64,000 bases of DNA from an uncultured Clostridia bacterium (lineage in GTDB: Bacteria > Bacillota > Clostridia > Christensenellales > CAG-314), in the NCBI GenBank assembly GCA_947053925.1, contig CAMRUG010000004.1:56141-120140 (forward strand). The letters run 5' to 3'. Below the pieces are notes generated by a model that saw only the letters and a program-made list of their open reading frames with translations, made no database searches and had not been told where the DNA came from. Positions 1 to 7,528 of the stretch are shown one piece after another. Both the position numbers and the translations under genes were made by a program. Each line of letters opens with the position of its first letter. Position 1 is the stretch's first letter.

Positions 1-221
1 ATGTCCAAATGTTTCATTTCGGCTATCGCTATACCCATCAAGGTGTCGGCGTAATCTTTGTTAATGTCTCCGAAATAAAAGTGGTGGTATGTATACTGCA
101 AAATTGCCGTCAATTCGCTTTTGAGCGTTGCGTAAGCAAAAGATATTATTTGTCCGCTGCGCACGTCTTTTACTAAATATTCTGTTGACGGATACGGAAG
201 ATTGGCTATAAGCGGTTTCAT
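1..221 (-). CDS. Ferritin-like di-metal protein, 5' part only
   Basis: The start codon is at 221 on the minus strand, preceded by AAGGAG (plus strand 225-230), and the gene runs off the left edge after 73 codons. The visible part contains a helix with SELTAILQYTYHH and a second helix ending AEMKHLD. The ExxH in the second (EMKH), together with the Glu in the first, is the metal-ligand pattern of ferritin-like four-helix bundles such as rubrerythrin and manganese-catalase relatives. Oxidative-stress or metal handling is inferred from the family. The exact subfamily cannot be settled because the second half, with the other ligand pair, is missing. Confidence 0.7.
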   Translation of the reverse strand, partial: MKPLIANLPYPSTEYLVKDVRSGQIISFAYATLKSELTAILQYTYHHFYFGDINKDYADTLMGIAIAEMKHLD

Positions 222-474
222 AAATTCTCCTTATTGTCTGCTTCAATGTATGCGGTATTTTACGGCGTTGTTAATATTATTTATATCGTTTTTTGTCTGA
301 CGCGCAATGTAATTAAATTCTGATTTTTCAATGCGTTAGTCTTGCACAGAATCGGAAGTTGTCTGTATTTACGGAGTCCTTTGTGATTTTGAATAAAACA
401 CAAAATTATCAAGCGGCGGCAAATTTATGCAAATTGCAGTGTCGCAAATACTTTTTGACGCATATTGTGTTTGT

Positions 475-1521
475 ATGAAAACACTTTCCGTAACTCTTAT
501 ATGTAAAAACGAACAGGACAATTTAAAACGTCTGTTGCCAACGCTGGATTTTGCAGACGAAATTATTGTGGTTGATACAGGTTCCGATGACGGCACGGTT
601 GAGACAGCCCAAGATTACGGCTGTATTGTCGGCTATTTTAAATGGCGCGACGATTTTGCCGCCGCGCGCAATTACGCTATAAATTTGGCAAGCGGCGACT
701 ATGTAATGTGGCTTGACGCAGACGACGCTGTGAGTAAATCTCTTGCGCGTGAAATCGAACGGTGGAAACAAGACGGAAGCGATACTGCCGATACATATTA
801 CATAAAGTACCGAATGGGAACGAATTCCGATTTTTGGTTTTGGCGCGAACGCATTTTAAAAAGGTGCTCGAAATGCCGTTTTAAAGGTTTTATTCACGAA
901 GCAATAGTGCCGTTCGGACAATCAAAGTATTTAAATGCCGAAATTATACACACGTCATCTGTCAGCCACGAAAAGCGCAATCTGGAAATTTACAGGAAAG
1001 CGGCAGAAAGCGGACGGCGTTTTTTCTTGCGCGATAAATATTATTTTGCGCGCACTCTTACCGAAAACGGCTTGTTTGCCGAAGCAGAACACTTGTTAAA
1101 CGATTTCCGCATAAATCCGCGCGCTTATGCTCCCGACCGTGCAGACGCGTGTAAACTGTTAGCACGACAGTATTTGTCGGATAGTAAAAGTAAACAGGCG
1201 TTAAACGTATTGATATACGGAACAAAAATTCTTCCGCCCGATTCGGAAACGTGCTGTTTAATAGGCGATTGCTATTTTGCCGACGGAAAATATTTGTATG
1301 CCGCGCAGTGGTACGAATACGCAAATATAAGCAAAATTCAGTACGGATTTGTAAACGATTATTACAAGAGCTTTTATCCCGATATTCAGTTGTCCGTTTG
1401 TTACTATAGGCTCGGAAATTACGGTAAGGCGCAGTTTTATCACAGAGTTGCAAAGGCAATAAACCCTAAGCATCCGTCTGTTATCGCCAACGACAAATTC
1501 TTTCAAAACAAAAAGAAGTAA
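475..1521 (+). CDS. Family 2 glycosyltransferase with C-terminal TPR-like region
   Basis: The GT-A fold N-terminus is clear: SVTLICKNEQDNL at the start, then VDTGSDDGT and a WLDADD motif containing the DxD metal and nucleotide-sugar site. The C-terminal half (roughly residues 190-348) is helical with paired repeats typical of the TPR tails in this glycosyltransferase subgroup. There is no signal peptide, so the enzyme is cytosolic and probably transfers a sugar from a nucleotide sugar to a glycan, lipid or peptide. The acceptor cannot be read from sequence. I prefer the ATG at 475 over the in-frame ATG at 427 because family members begin a few residues before the SVTLICKNE strand. Neither start has a good ribosome binding site. 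A strong terminator follows, so the gene appears monocistronic. Confidence 0.85.
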   Translation: MKTLSVTLICKNEQDNLKRLLPTLDFADEIIVVDTGSDDGTVETAQDYGCIVGYFKWRDDFAAARNYAINLASGDYVMWLDADDAVSKSLAREIERWKQDGSDTADTYYIKYRMGTNSDFWFWRERILKRCSKCRFKGFIHEAIVPFGQSKYLNAEIIHTSSVSHEKRNLEIYRKAAESGRRFFLRDKYYFARTLTENGLFAEAEHLLNDFRINPRAYAPDRADACKLLARQYLSDSKSKQALNVLIYGTKILPPDSETCCLIGDCYFADGKYLYAAQWYEYANISKIQYGFVNDYYKSFYPDIQLSVCYYRLGNYGKAQFYHRVAKAINPKHPSVIANDKFFQNKKK

Positions 1522-1623
1522 CAGTGTAAAAAATAACAATTTTCAGTTAAAAAATTTAATGCTTACTGCGGATACCGCAAAAGCGTTATATACTAAGTAA
1601 ATATAAAAACCTTCCTAACTTTT

Positions 1624-1660
1624 ATATCCGTCCGAAATTGAATTTTCGGGCGGATATTTT
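1624..1660 (+). terminator. Rho-independent terminator of the glycosyltransferase gene
   Basis: ATATCCGTCCGAAA pairs with TTTTCGGGCGGATAT across a 5-base loop and is followed by a short T-run. Confidence 0.8.
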
Positions 1661-1812
1661 GTCATCCTTTCGCTACACAACTTGTCGGTTGCAGTCTGTA
1701 ATCTTAAAGTTGAGCATTGCGAGAGTATGGACAAATGTTAAGTCTTTATCTTCTAATTTACTCAACTCCGCTCACAAGCGATGACACATTTTTCTTGTCG
1801 TCCTTACGCAAC

Positions 1813-1850
1813 AAAAATTGTCGAGCCGCTGGTAAGCGAAGACAATTTTT
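1813..1850. repeat. Inverted repeat AAAAATTGTC...GACAATTTTT
   Basis: A perfect 10-base inverted repeat surrounds an 18-base loop containing TAAGCGAA. A similar stretch, TAAGCGAAGACAATTTTTAT, recurs near 24510-24530 next to a different gene. It may be a bidirectional terminator or a remnant of a small dispersed repeat. No gene is visible in 1661-1870. Confidence 0.4.
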
Positions 1851-1871
1851 ATTATTTTAAATACATTAAGA

Positions 1872-1900
1872 TTGATATTTTCTTTTGAATGTGCTATAAT
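1872..1900 (+). promoter_or_regulatory. Sigma-A promoter of the structured RNA
   Basis: TTGATA (1872-1877), a 17-base spacer ending TGTGC, and a perfect TATAAT (1895-1900). Transcription should begin near 1905-1907, exactly at the first base pair of the long closing stem of the downstream RNA. Confidence 0.85.
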
Positions 1901-1904
1901 AACC

Positions 1905-2112
1905 TTGCGACGTCAATAAAATAACCCTTTTATCCTCTAATTTGGGGTACACTTCAATTATAGAGGGCATTTTGTATTATTTTTTTTGGAAGTAGTAAAA
2001 AATTGGTAGTAATACCTGTTCTAGACTACTTCCTACGGAAAAGGGTTATTGGCGTCGCAACCACGGAACGGTATTCTACGGTGCCGTTCCCGTAAGGGGC
2101 GGCATCTTTTTT
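1905..2112 (+). ncRNA. Candidate structured leader RNA / riboswitch-like attenuator upstream of the SLOG gene
   Basis: The ends of a 156-base domain pair in two adjoining stems: TTGCGACGTC (1905-1914) with GGCGTCGCAA (2051-2060), and AATAACCCTTTT (1920-1931) with AAAAGGGTTATT (2039-2050). They are separated by an AATAA bulge on the 5' side only. Inside are a hairpin closed by CCTCT/AGAGG and another closed by GGAAGTAGT/ACTACTTCC, giving a three-way junction. After the domain, CCGTTCC (2084-2090) can pair either with GGAACGG (2065-2071) or as part of a terminator (GTGCCG..CCC / GGG..CGGCAT) followed by six Ts. The ATG of the next gene comes immediately after the Ts, and its only Shine-Dalgarno-like sequence (AAGGGG, 2094-2099) lies in the terminator hairpin. 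This is the layout of a regulatory leader. It does not match the FMN, T-box, SAM, glmS or 6S patterns I know. A free-standing small RNA is the main alternative. Confidence 0.6.
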
Positions 2113-2607
2113 ATGGCAACAATCGGAAAAACTTGTTCGTGTTTCGGGCATTTCGATGTCAATATAACGGACGATTTGGTAGCAAGAACAAGGATAGAAA
2201 TCGACAAAGCGGTAGCGGACGGGGTAAGGATATTCCTATTCGGCGGCAGAAGCGATTTTGACGATTTATGCTATGATATAGTTACCGAGAAGAAGAAAGC
2301 CGAACCGCAAATTGATATAAAAAGAGTGTTTTGTTTCCCGCTTGATAAACAATTGCGAAAACCGCCGAGATGGTTTATACGGAAAGAGTATGAGGCATTG
2401 GAATGTCCTACAAAAGACTTTGATTATTGGTACACGTCAATTTATTACCGTAATATAGCAATGATAGATCAAAGCGATTTGATTTTGTTTTGGGTAGAGT
2501 CGCGGGAAAACAGCGGCGCTTACAAGACTTATCAATATGCGGTAAAGAAACACAAACACATAGTCAATTTGTTTTCAAAACATTGGTATCAAGGCGCACC
2601 GCAATAA
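2113..2607 (+). CDS. SLOG-fold (YpsA/DprA-like Rossmann) protein of unknown ligand
   Basis: The 164-residue protein has the SLOG superfamily layout. A first strand ends in TCSCFGHFDV (compare the CxTGHR motif of YpsA). Next come a helix and strand ending FLFGGRSDFDD, and a C-terminal IDQSDLILFWVESRENSGAYKTYQYA that resembles the nucleotide-pocket region. SLOG proteins bind nucleotides or nucleotide-derived ligands, and some work in stress, competence or conflict systems. No enzyme activity can be named from sequence. The start follows directly on the T-run of the upstream attenuator, so expression should depend on read-through or refolding of that RNA. A second structured RNA and a terminator follow the gene. 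The family is common in clostridia as a hypothetical protein. Its pairing with these RNAs is the notable part. Confidence 0.65.
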   Translation: MATIGKTCSCFGHFDVNITDDLVARTRIEIDKAVADGVRIFLFGGRSDFDDLCYDIVTEKKKAEPQIDIKRVFCFPLDKQLRKPPRWFIRKEYEALECPTKDFDYWYTSIYYRNIAMIDQSDLILFWVESRENSGAYKTYQYAVKKHKHIVNLFSKHWYQGAPQ

Positions 2608-2626
2608 GAACCTTATAATTTTTTTT

Positions 2627-2733
2627 ACGTGAGCAACGCATACGTCTGTTCAGAAGGTCTCCGATTAAATCCGAGAACTACTGCGGTATGAGTTTCAGCC
2701 ACAAGTAGACCACATTCGGTGTAGACCTGATAT
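2627..2733 (+). ncRNA. Second candidate structured RNA, downstream of the SLOG gene
   Basis: The region before the strong terminator can fold on itself. AAGGTCT (2654-2660) pairs with AGACCT (2723-2728), with flanking TCAG/TGA extending the stem. CTACT (2678-2682) pairs with AGTAG (2704-2708), and CACATTCGGTG forms a small hairpin. No coding sequence is seen. No good promoter lies directly upstream, so it is probably part of the SLOG transcript as a structured 3' UTR or a processed small RNA. Identity unknown. Confidence 0.35.
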
Positions 2734-2771
2734 AATAGCGTAGCGGCAAAATGCCGTTGCGCTATTTTTTT
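2734..2771 (+). terminator. Strong rho-independent terminator
   Basis: AATAGCG-TAGCGGCA pairs with TGCCGTTGCGCTATT around an AAA loop, followed by seven Ts. It ends the SLOG/RNA transcription unit. Confidence 0.9.
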
Positions 2772-2906
2772 ATTGTCGTCGTTTATAACAAAATTAACAA
2801 ACCGATACTGAGCGAAGAAACGTTTTTCTTTTGCGGTACTTACTTGTCGAACGGTATTGCAGTTTGTTCAAGTTTAAATTTATTTTTTTCAGTCAACCGA
2901 TACGGG

Positions 2907-2936
2907 TAAAAGATAGTTGAAGCGGCATATCTTTTA
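2907..2936. promoter_or_regulatory. Inverted repeat TAAAAGATA/TATCTTTTA upstream of pgk
   Basis: Perfect 9-base inverted repeat with a 12-base spacer, about 85 bases upstream of the pgk -35 box. It could be an operator or a weak hairpin. Confidence 0.3.
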
Positions 2937-2991
2937 TCAGTCATTAAAATATTTTTAATACATATAGTTTTATTTTCTGTCAACTATAAAT

Positions 2992-3029
2992 ATTGTCAAT
3001 AATCAGTGGGCGGGTTTTCAGTTGACAAT
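2992..3029. promoter_or_regulatory. Inverted repeat ATTGTCAA/TTGACAAT spanning the pgk -35 box
   Basis: ATTGTCAA at 2992-2999 is the exact complement of TTGACAAT at 3022-3029, and the second half contains the -35 hexamer. A repressor binding here would block the glycolytic operon promoter. The regulator is unknown. Confidence 0.35.
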
Positions 3030-3050
3030 GCTATGACAAAAAACTATAAT
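3022..3050 (+). promoter_or_regulatory. Consensus sigma-A promoter of pgk-tpiA-gpmI
   Basis: Perfect TTGACA (3022-3027) and TATAAT (3045-3050) separated by 17 bases, as expected for a highly expressed glycolytic operon. Confidence 0.9.
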
Positions 3051-3129
3051 TGTATCGTGAAAGTTTTGGCGTTAGTCGGTTTTAATTCGGCTGGCGGCAA
3101 ATATTCAAAATATTTAAGGAGCGACATTA

Positions 3130-4443
3130 ATGAACAAGAAAAGCATCAAAGATGTAAACGTAAAAGGCAAGAGATGTTTGGTACGCGTGGACTTTAACGT
3201 GCCTATGAAAGACGGCGTTATTACCGACGAAAACCGTATTAACGGCGCGCTTCCCACAATCAAGTATTTGATGGAACACGGCGCAAAGGTTATACTGTGC
3301 TCTCACTTGGGCAAACCCCACAACATTTTTACGCCTAACTTCAAATTGAATAAAAAAGAAAAGAAGGCTGTCGAAGCGTTACCTGCTAACGAACAAGCCG
3401 CCGCAAAAGAAGAATATATTGCAAAAGCGTTAAAGGGCGACGCAAAGAAATTTTCCCTTAAACCCGTTGCAGACAGACTCAATCAGTTGCTGAACGGCAA
3501 AGTAACCTTTGCAACAGATATTGTAGGCGCTGACGCGCAGGCTAAGGTTGCCGCTTTAAAGGAAGGAGAAGTAGTACTTCTTGAAAACACCCGTTTTGAC
3601 GCGGGCGAAGAAGGACGCGACGAAGAATTTTGCAAGAAACTTGCCGCTTATGCGGATATTTATGTAAACGACGCTTTCGGTACGGCTCACCGTTCGCACG
3701 CCAGTACCGCGGCTATTGTAGAATACGGTTTTGTTAAAGACGCAGTTTGCGGATTCCTTATCGAAAAGGAATTGTCCGTTATGGCAAACGCGTTAGAAAA
3801 CCCCGTACGTCCTTTTGTGGCGATTCTCGGCGGCGCTAAGGTTGCAGATAAACTTAACGTTATCAATAACTTGCTCGAAAAGTGCGATACGTTGATTATC
3901 GGCGGAGGTATGGCATATACTTTCTTGAAAGCGCAAGGATACGAAATCGGCAAGTCGCTTCTTGATGAAGAAAAAATCGATTACTGCCGCGATATGCTTG
4001 CCAAGGCAGAACAGCAAGGCAAAAAGATTTACCTGCCTGTAGACTGCGTAACGATAGCAGATTTCCCCAACCCCATTGACGCGGCAGTCGAAACCAAAGT
4101 TGTTGATGTTACGGCAATTCCCGCCGACCGCGAAGGCGCAGATATCGGACCCAAAACCTGCGCTTTGTACGCAGACGTTATCAAAGGCGCAAAGACGGTT
4201 ATATGGAACGGACCTATGGGAATTTTTGAAAACCCGACTTTGGCAAAAGGTACTAACGCAGTAGCAAAAGCAATGGCGGAAAGCAGTGCGACGACTATTA
4301 TCGGCGGCGGAGATTCGGCGGCGGCGGTAGCGCAACTCGGTTATGCCGACAAGATGAGCCACGTTTCGACAGGCGGCGGAGCAAGTCTGGAATTGTTTGA
4401 AGGTAAAGTGCTTCCCGGAATCGCTTGCTTAAATGACAAATAA
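3130..4443 (+). CDS. pgk: Phosphoglycerate kinase
   Basis: Catalyses the ATP-forming step 1,3-bisphosphoglycerate + ADP to 3-phosphoglycerate + ATP in cytosolic glycolysis. Visible signatures are [12 protein letters not shown] at the N-terminus, TAHRSHAS in the substrate region, [11 protein letters not shown] in the hinge region, and [11 protein letters not shown] plus [11 protein letters not shown] in the nucleotide domain. At 437 residues it is about 40 longer than usual, because of a lysine-rich insertion at roughly residues 70-110 in the N-terminal domain. Some clostridial homologues have a similar insertion. AAGGAG lies upstream of the ATG. It is the first gene of an operon with tpiA and gpmI. 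Confidence 0.97.
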   Translation: MNKKSIKDVNVKGKRCLVRVDFNVPMKDGVITDENRINGALPTIKYLMEHGAKVILCSHLGKPHNIFTPNFKLNKKEKKAVEALPANEQAAAKEEYIAKALKGDAKKFSLKPVADRLNQLLNGKVTFATDIVGADAQAKVAALKEGEVVLLENTRFDAGEEGRDEEFCKKLAAYADIYVNDAFGTAHRSHASTAAIVEYGFVKDAVCGFLIEKELSVMANALENPVRPFVAILGGAKVADKLNVINNLLEKCDTLIIGGGMAYTFLKAQGYEIGKSLLDEEKIDYCRDMLAKAEQQGKKIYLPVDCVTIADFPNPIDAAVETKVVDVTAIPADREGADIGPKTCALYADVIKGAKTVIWNGPMGIFENPTLAKGTNAVAKAMAESSATTIIGGGDSAAAVAQLGYADKMSHVSTGGGASLELFEGKVLPGIACLNDK

Positions 4444-4504
4444 TTAAAAATATGTTTTGCGGCGTACGGGGCGTGCGCCGTAAATTTTGATAGGAGACGT
4501 TAAA

Positions 4505-5257
4505 ATGAAAAACAAAATTATTGCAGGTAACTGGAAGATGAACAATAACCGCGTACAGACGGAAGCGTTAATAAACGAACTTATTCCGCTTGTAAAAGAT
4601 ACGGTTAATACGGTTATTGTCTGTGTGCCTTATACCGACTTATGCAAGGCGGTAAAACTTACCAAAGGTACTAATATTCACGTCGGCGCGCAGAACTGCC
4701 ACTGGAAAGAATCGGGAGCATATACAGGAGAAATTGCTCCGTCTATGCTTACGGAAATCGGCGTAGAATACGTTGTCATAGGGCACTCCGAACGCCGTAC
4801 ATATTTCGGCGAAACGGACGCAACCGTACTCGCCCGTACTAAGGCAGCGCTTGCCGCAGGACTTAAACCTATTGTGTGCATAGGCGAAACTCTTGACGAG
4901 CGTAACAGCGGCAATATGCAATCGGTATTATCCCGCCAAGTTTTAGACGGTTTCGCCGATATTACCGCTGACGAACTTAAAAATATTATTGTCGCTTACG
5001 AACCTGTTTGGGCAATCGGCACAGGCGTTACCGCAACGGACGAACAGGCTAACGACGCCATTAAATATGTCCGCAGTGTTTTTGCAGGCAAATACGGTAA
5101 GGATGCCGCCGAAAAACTGTACATACAATACGGCGGCAGTATGAACGATAAAAACGCCGAAGGACTGCTCAATATGCCGGAAATCGACGGCGGACTTATC
5201 GGCGGAGCAAGTCTTGTTGCAGAAAAATTTTCCAAGGTAGTCAACGCTCACAAATAG
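4505..5257 (+). CDS. tpiA: Triosephosphate isomerase
   Basis: Interconverts dihydroxyacetone phosphate and glyceraldehyde 3-phosphate. The NWKMN motif with the catalytic Lys, GHSERR with the catalytic His, YEPVWAIGTG with the catalytic Glu and phosphate loop, and GGLIGGASL near the end are all intact. The 250-residue length is normal. I chose the ATG at 4505, preceded by TAGGAG, over an in-frame ATG at 4487 that would place the ribosome binding site inside the gene. A GC-rich hairpin (GGCGTAC/GTGCGCC) sits in the 61-base gap after pgk and may stabilise the mRNA. Second gene of the glycolytic operon, 9 bases before gpmI. Confidence 0.97.
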   Translation: MKNKIIAGNWKMNNNRVQTEALINELIPLVKDTVNTVIVCVPYTDLCKAVKLTKGTNIHVGAQNCHWKESGAYTGEIAPSMLTEIGVEYVVIGHSERRTYFGETDATVLARTKAALAAGLKPIVCIGETLDERNSGNMQSVLSRQVLDGFADITADELKNIIVAYEPVWAIGTGVTATDEQANDAIKYVRSVFAGKYGKDAAEKLYIQYGGSMNDKNAEGLLNMPEIDGGLIGGASLVAEKFSKVVNAHK

Positions 5258-5266
5258 GAGTTTATT

Positions 5267-6814
5267 ATGGATAAAAAAATAACAGCATTAGTAATAATGG
5301 ACGGTTACGGCTTGTCTAAGACCGAACGCGGCAATGCTATAGGCGTTAACTGCTCGCCTTACGTCAGATATCTTATGTCAACTTATCCCACAACTACGCT
5401 TGACGCAAGCGGACTTGCAGTAGGGCTTCCCGAAGGACAAATGGGCAACAGCGAAGTAGGACATTTGAATATAGGCGCAGGCAGAGTTATCTATCAGGAA
5501 CTGACCCGCATAACAAAATCTATCGCCGACGGAGATTTCTTTACCAATCCCGCATTTTTGACGGCAATAGAAACAGTCAAGAAGAATAACGGAAAACTGC
5601 ACGTTATGGGGCTTTGCTCTAACGGAGGAGTACATTCGCACATTACGCATCTGTTTGCGCTGATCGAACTTGCCAAGCGCGAGGGACTCGATAACGTTTA
5701 CGTTCATTGCTATATGGACGGCAGAGACGTTTCTCCTACAAGCGGAGTAACCTTTATTCAGCAGTTGCAGACCAAAATGGACGAATTGCGATTCGGTAAA
5801 ATTGCAACGGTTTGCGGCAGATATTACGCAATGGACAGAGATAACCGTTGGGATAGGGTAGAAAAAGCCTACGATATGCTGACTCTCGGTGTTGGAGAAA
5901 ACTATACAGACGAGCCTGCAGAAGAACTTAAACGCAGTTACAAGGAAAACGTAACGGACGAATTTATTCTGCCTACCGTAGTAACGGAAAACGGTAAGCC
6001 TGTTGCCACAATCGAAAACGGCGATGCGGTTATATTCTTTAACTTCCGTCCAGACAGAGCAAGAGAAATGACCCGAGCGTTTACGCAAAGCGGTTTTGAC
6101 GGATTTGACCTGAAAGGCAAGGCGCGCAAGGTACACTGGGTTTGTATGACTCAGTATGACGAAAAGTTTACGGGAATAGACATTGCTTACCGTCCCGAAA
6201 CGTACACGAATACTTTGGGCGAATATTTGGCTAAGCAGGGTAAAACGCAACTGCGTATTGCCGAAACGGAGAAATACGCCCACGTAACCTTTTTCTTTAA
6301 CGGAGGAGTCGAAGCGGCAAACGAAAACGAGAGCCGTGTGCTTATTTCTTCTCCTAAGGTTGCAACTTACGATTTACAGCCCGAAATGAGCGCGGAAGAA
6401 GTTTGCACCCGTGCAATTGCGGAAATCGAAAAAGACAAGTACGACGTTATGATTCTCAACTACGCCAACTGCGATATGGTAGGGCATACGGGAGTTATTT
6501 CTGCAACGGAAAAAGCCGTAGCAACGGTAGACGATTGCGTTCGTCGCGTTGTCGAGTGCGTGTTACAGCAGGGCGGCAGAGTTTTTGTAACAGCCGACCA
6601 CGGCAATGCCGAAAGAATGCTTGCCGAAGACGGTTCGCCTTTTACTGCGCATACGACTAATAAAGTACCCTTTATTATGGTTGACGAACAACTTAGAGAG
6701 AATGTAACGCTTGAGCAGGGCGCGCTGTGCGATATTGCTCCCACAATGTTGTATTCGATGGGTATGGATATCCCTTCCGAAATGACAGGAAAAGTGCTGA
6801 TTAAAAATAAATAA
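5267..6814 (+). CDS. gpmI: 2,3-bisphosphoglycerate-independent phosphoglycerate mutase
   Basis: Converts 3-phosphoglycerate to 2-phosphoglycerate through a phosphoserine intermediate, with two divalent metals (Mn in clostridia). ALVIMDGYG holds a metal-binding Asp, MGNSEVGHLNIGAGR the nucleophilic Ser, and VTADHGNAERM further metal ligands near the C-terminus. The 515-residue length is typical of the alkaline-phosphatase-superfamily mutase. An AGGAG site precedes the ATG, and a strong terminator follows at 6898, so the operon ends here. No enolase gene follows, although pgk-tpiA-gpmI-eno is a common arrangement. Confidence 0.97.
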   Translation: MDKKITALVIMDGYGLSKTERGNAIGVNCSPYVRYLMSTYPTTTLDASGLAVGLPEGQMGNSEVGHLNIGAGRVIYQELTRITKSIADGDFFTNPAFLTAIETVKKNNGKLHVMGLCSNGGVHSHITHLFALIELAKREGLDNVYVHCYMDGRDVSPTSGVTFIQQLQTKMDELRFGKIATVCGRYYAMDRDNRWDRVEKAYDMLTLGVGENYTDEPAEELKRSYKENVTDEFILPTVVTENGKPVATIENGDAVIFFNFRPDRAREMTRAFTQSGFDGFDLKGKARKVHWVCMTQYDEKFTGIDIAYRPETYTNTLGEYLAKQGKTQLRIAETEKYAHVTFFFNGGVEAANENESRVLISSPKVATYDLQPEMSAEEVCTRAIAEIEKDKYDVMILNYANCDMVGHTGVISATEKAVATVDDCVRRVVECVLQQGGRVFVTADHGNAERMLAEDGSPFTAHTTNKVPFIMVDEQLRENVTLEQGALCDIAPTMLYSMGMDIPSEMTGKVLIKNK

Positions 6815-6897
6815 AAAAATATTTAAAAAACAGGAAACTTTTTGCCGCTAACTGCCGTATATATAAAGGGGGCATTTGCTTTAAAACTGTTTTTAGA

Positions 6898-6934
6898 ACC
6901 GAGTCCGGTATTTTATCGGACTCGGTCTTTTTGT
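6898..6934 (+). terminator. Terminator of the pgk-tpiA-gpmI operon
   Basis: ACCGAGTCCG/CGGACTCGGT stem with an 11-base loop and a T-run. Confidence 0.9.
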
Positions 6935-7004
6935 AAATCAAACAAAATAACAATTTGTTTCTATTTAATATTTTAAAATGTCGATATGTTTTACATAAAA
7001 TTTG

Positions 7005-7033
7005 TTGCAAAAAGATAAATGTTGTGGTATACT
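7005..7033 (+). promoter_or_regulatory. Promoter of secG
   Basis: TTGCAA, 17-base spacer ending TGTGG, TATACT. Confidence 0.75.
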
Positions 7034-7096
7034 ACATAAGCGTATTAAGTTAGGCGGGGCATTTTGCCCCTAGGACTAGAACGGAGGTTCACAAAA

Positions 7097-7399
7097 GTGT
7101 TATATATTTTGGCTGCCGTAGATGCGGCAATCGTATCTGGAATAAAAATCGCTCTTGCGGCATTAGCGTTGATTTGCACGGCGTTTATTATATTTGTTGT
7201 TATGAAGCAATCGGGTAACTCCGACGGAGTAGAGGCCATGACGGGTTCTTCTTCTAAAAATGACGAATCGGAAACTTACTACGGCAAAAATGCAGGTTCA
7301 AGAAAGGAAGCGCGTTTAAAACTGTTGACATACATTGCGGCAGGACTTCTTGCCGTTGTGTGCATTGTGTTGATTGTTTTGCAGACATTCATTCCTTAA
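7097..7399 (+). CDS. secG: Preprotein translocase subunit SecG
   Basis: Small subunit of the SecYEG channel in the cytoplasmic membrane. The protein has two hydrophobic helices (about residues 14-35 and 77-97) joined by a polar, glycine/serine-rich loop, which is the SecG arrangement, although the loop is longer than in many SecG proteins. I chose a GTG start at 7097 because GGAGG lies 9 bases upstream (7083-7087). The longer in-frame reading would put that site inside the gene. The position directly upstream of rnr and smpB is the classic secG-rnr-smpB order of Gram-positive bacteria and supports the call. Confidence 0.9.
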   Translation: MLYILAAVDAAIVSGIKIALAALALICTAFIIFVVMKQSGNSDGVEAMTGSSSKNDESETYYGKNAGSRKEARLKLLTYIAAGLLAVVCIVLIVLQTFIP

Positions 7400-7417
7400 A
7401 ATTCAAAGGTTAATTAG

Positions 7418-7446
7418 GGCGGTTGTATTTTCAAACCGCCTTTTTT
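7418..7446 (+). terminator. Terminator after secG
   Basis: GGGCGGTTG/CAAACCGCC stem followed by TTTTTT. Confidence 0.85.
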
Positions 7447-7528
7447 GTTGCTTTTAGGGCCAGTGCAATTTAATAAGCAAAAATATTTGTATAAAACTTC
7501 GGTTTAAGGGTAATTAGAAATACAGACT

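Noticed and set aside
1905..2060. 6S RNA identity for the structured RNA
   Set aside because: 6S RNA has one long hairpin with a central bubble. This domain has two separate hairpins inside a closing stem and leads into an attenuator in front of a gene.
2049..2261. Alternative Arg-rich frame across the attenuator and the SLOG gene
   Set aside because: It reads through the terminator hairpin and overlaps the SLOG gene, which has clear fold motifs.
3006..3197. Reading frame of 63 codons in front of pgk
   Set aside because: It spans the pgk promoter and overlaps the pgk start in another frame.
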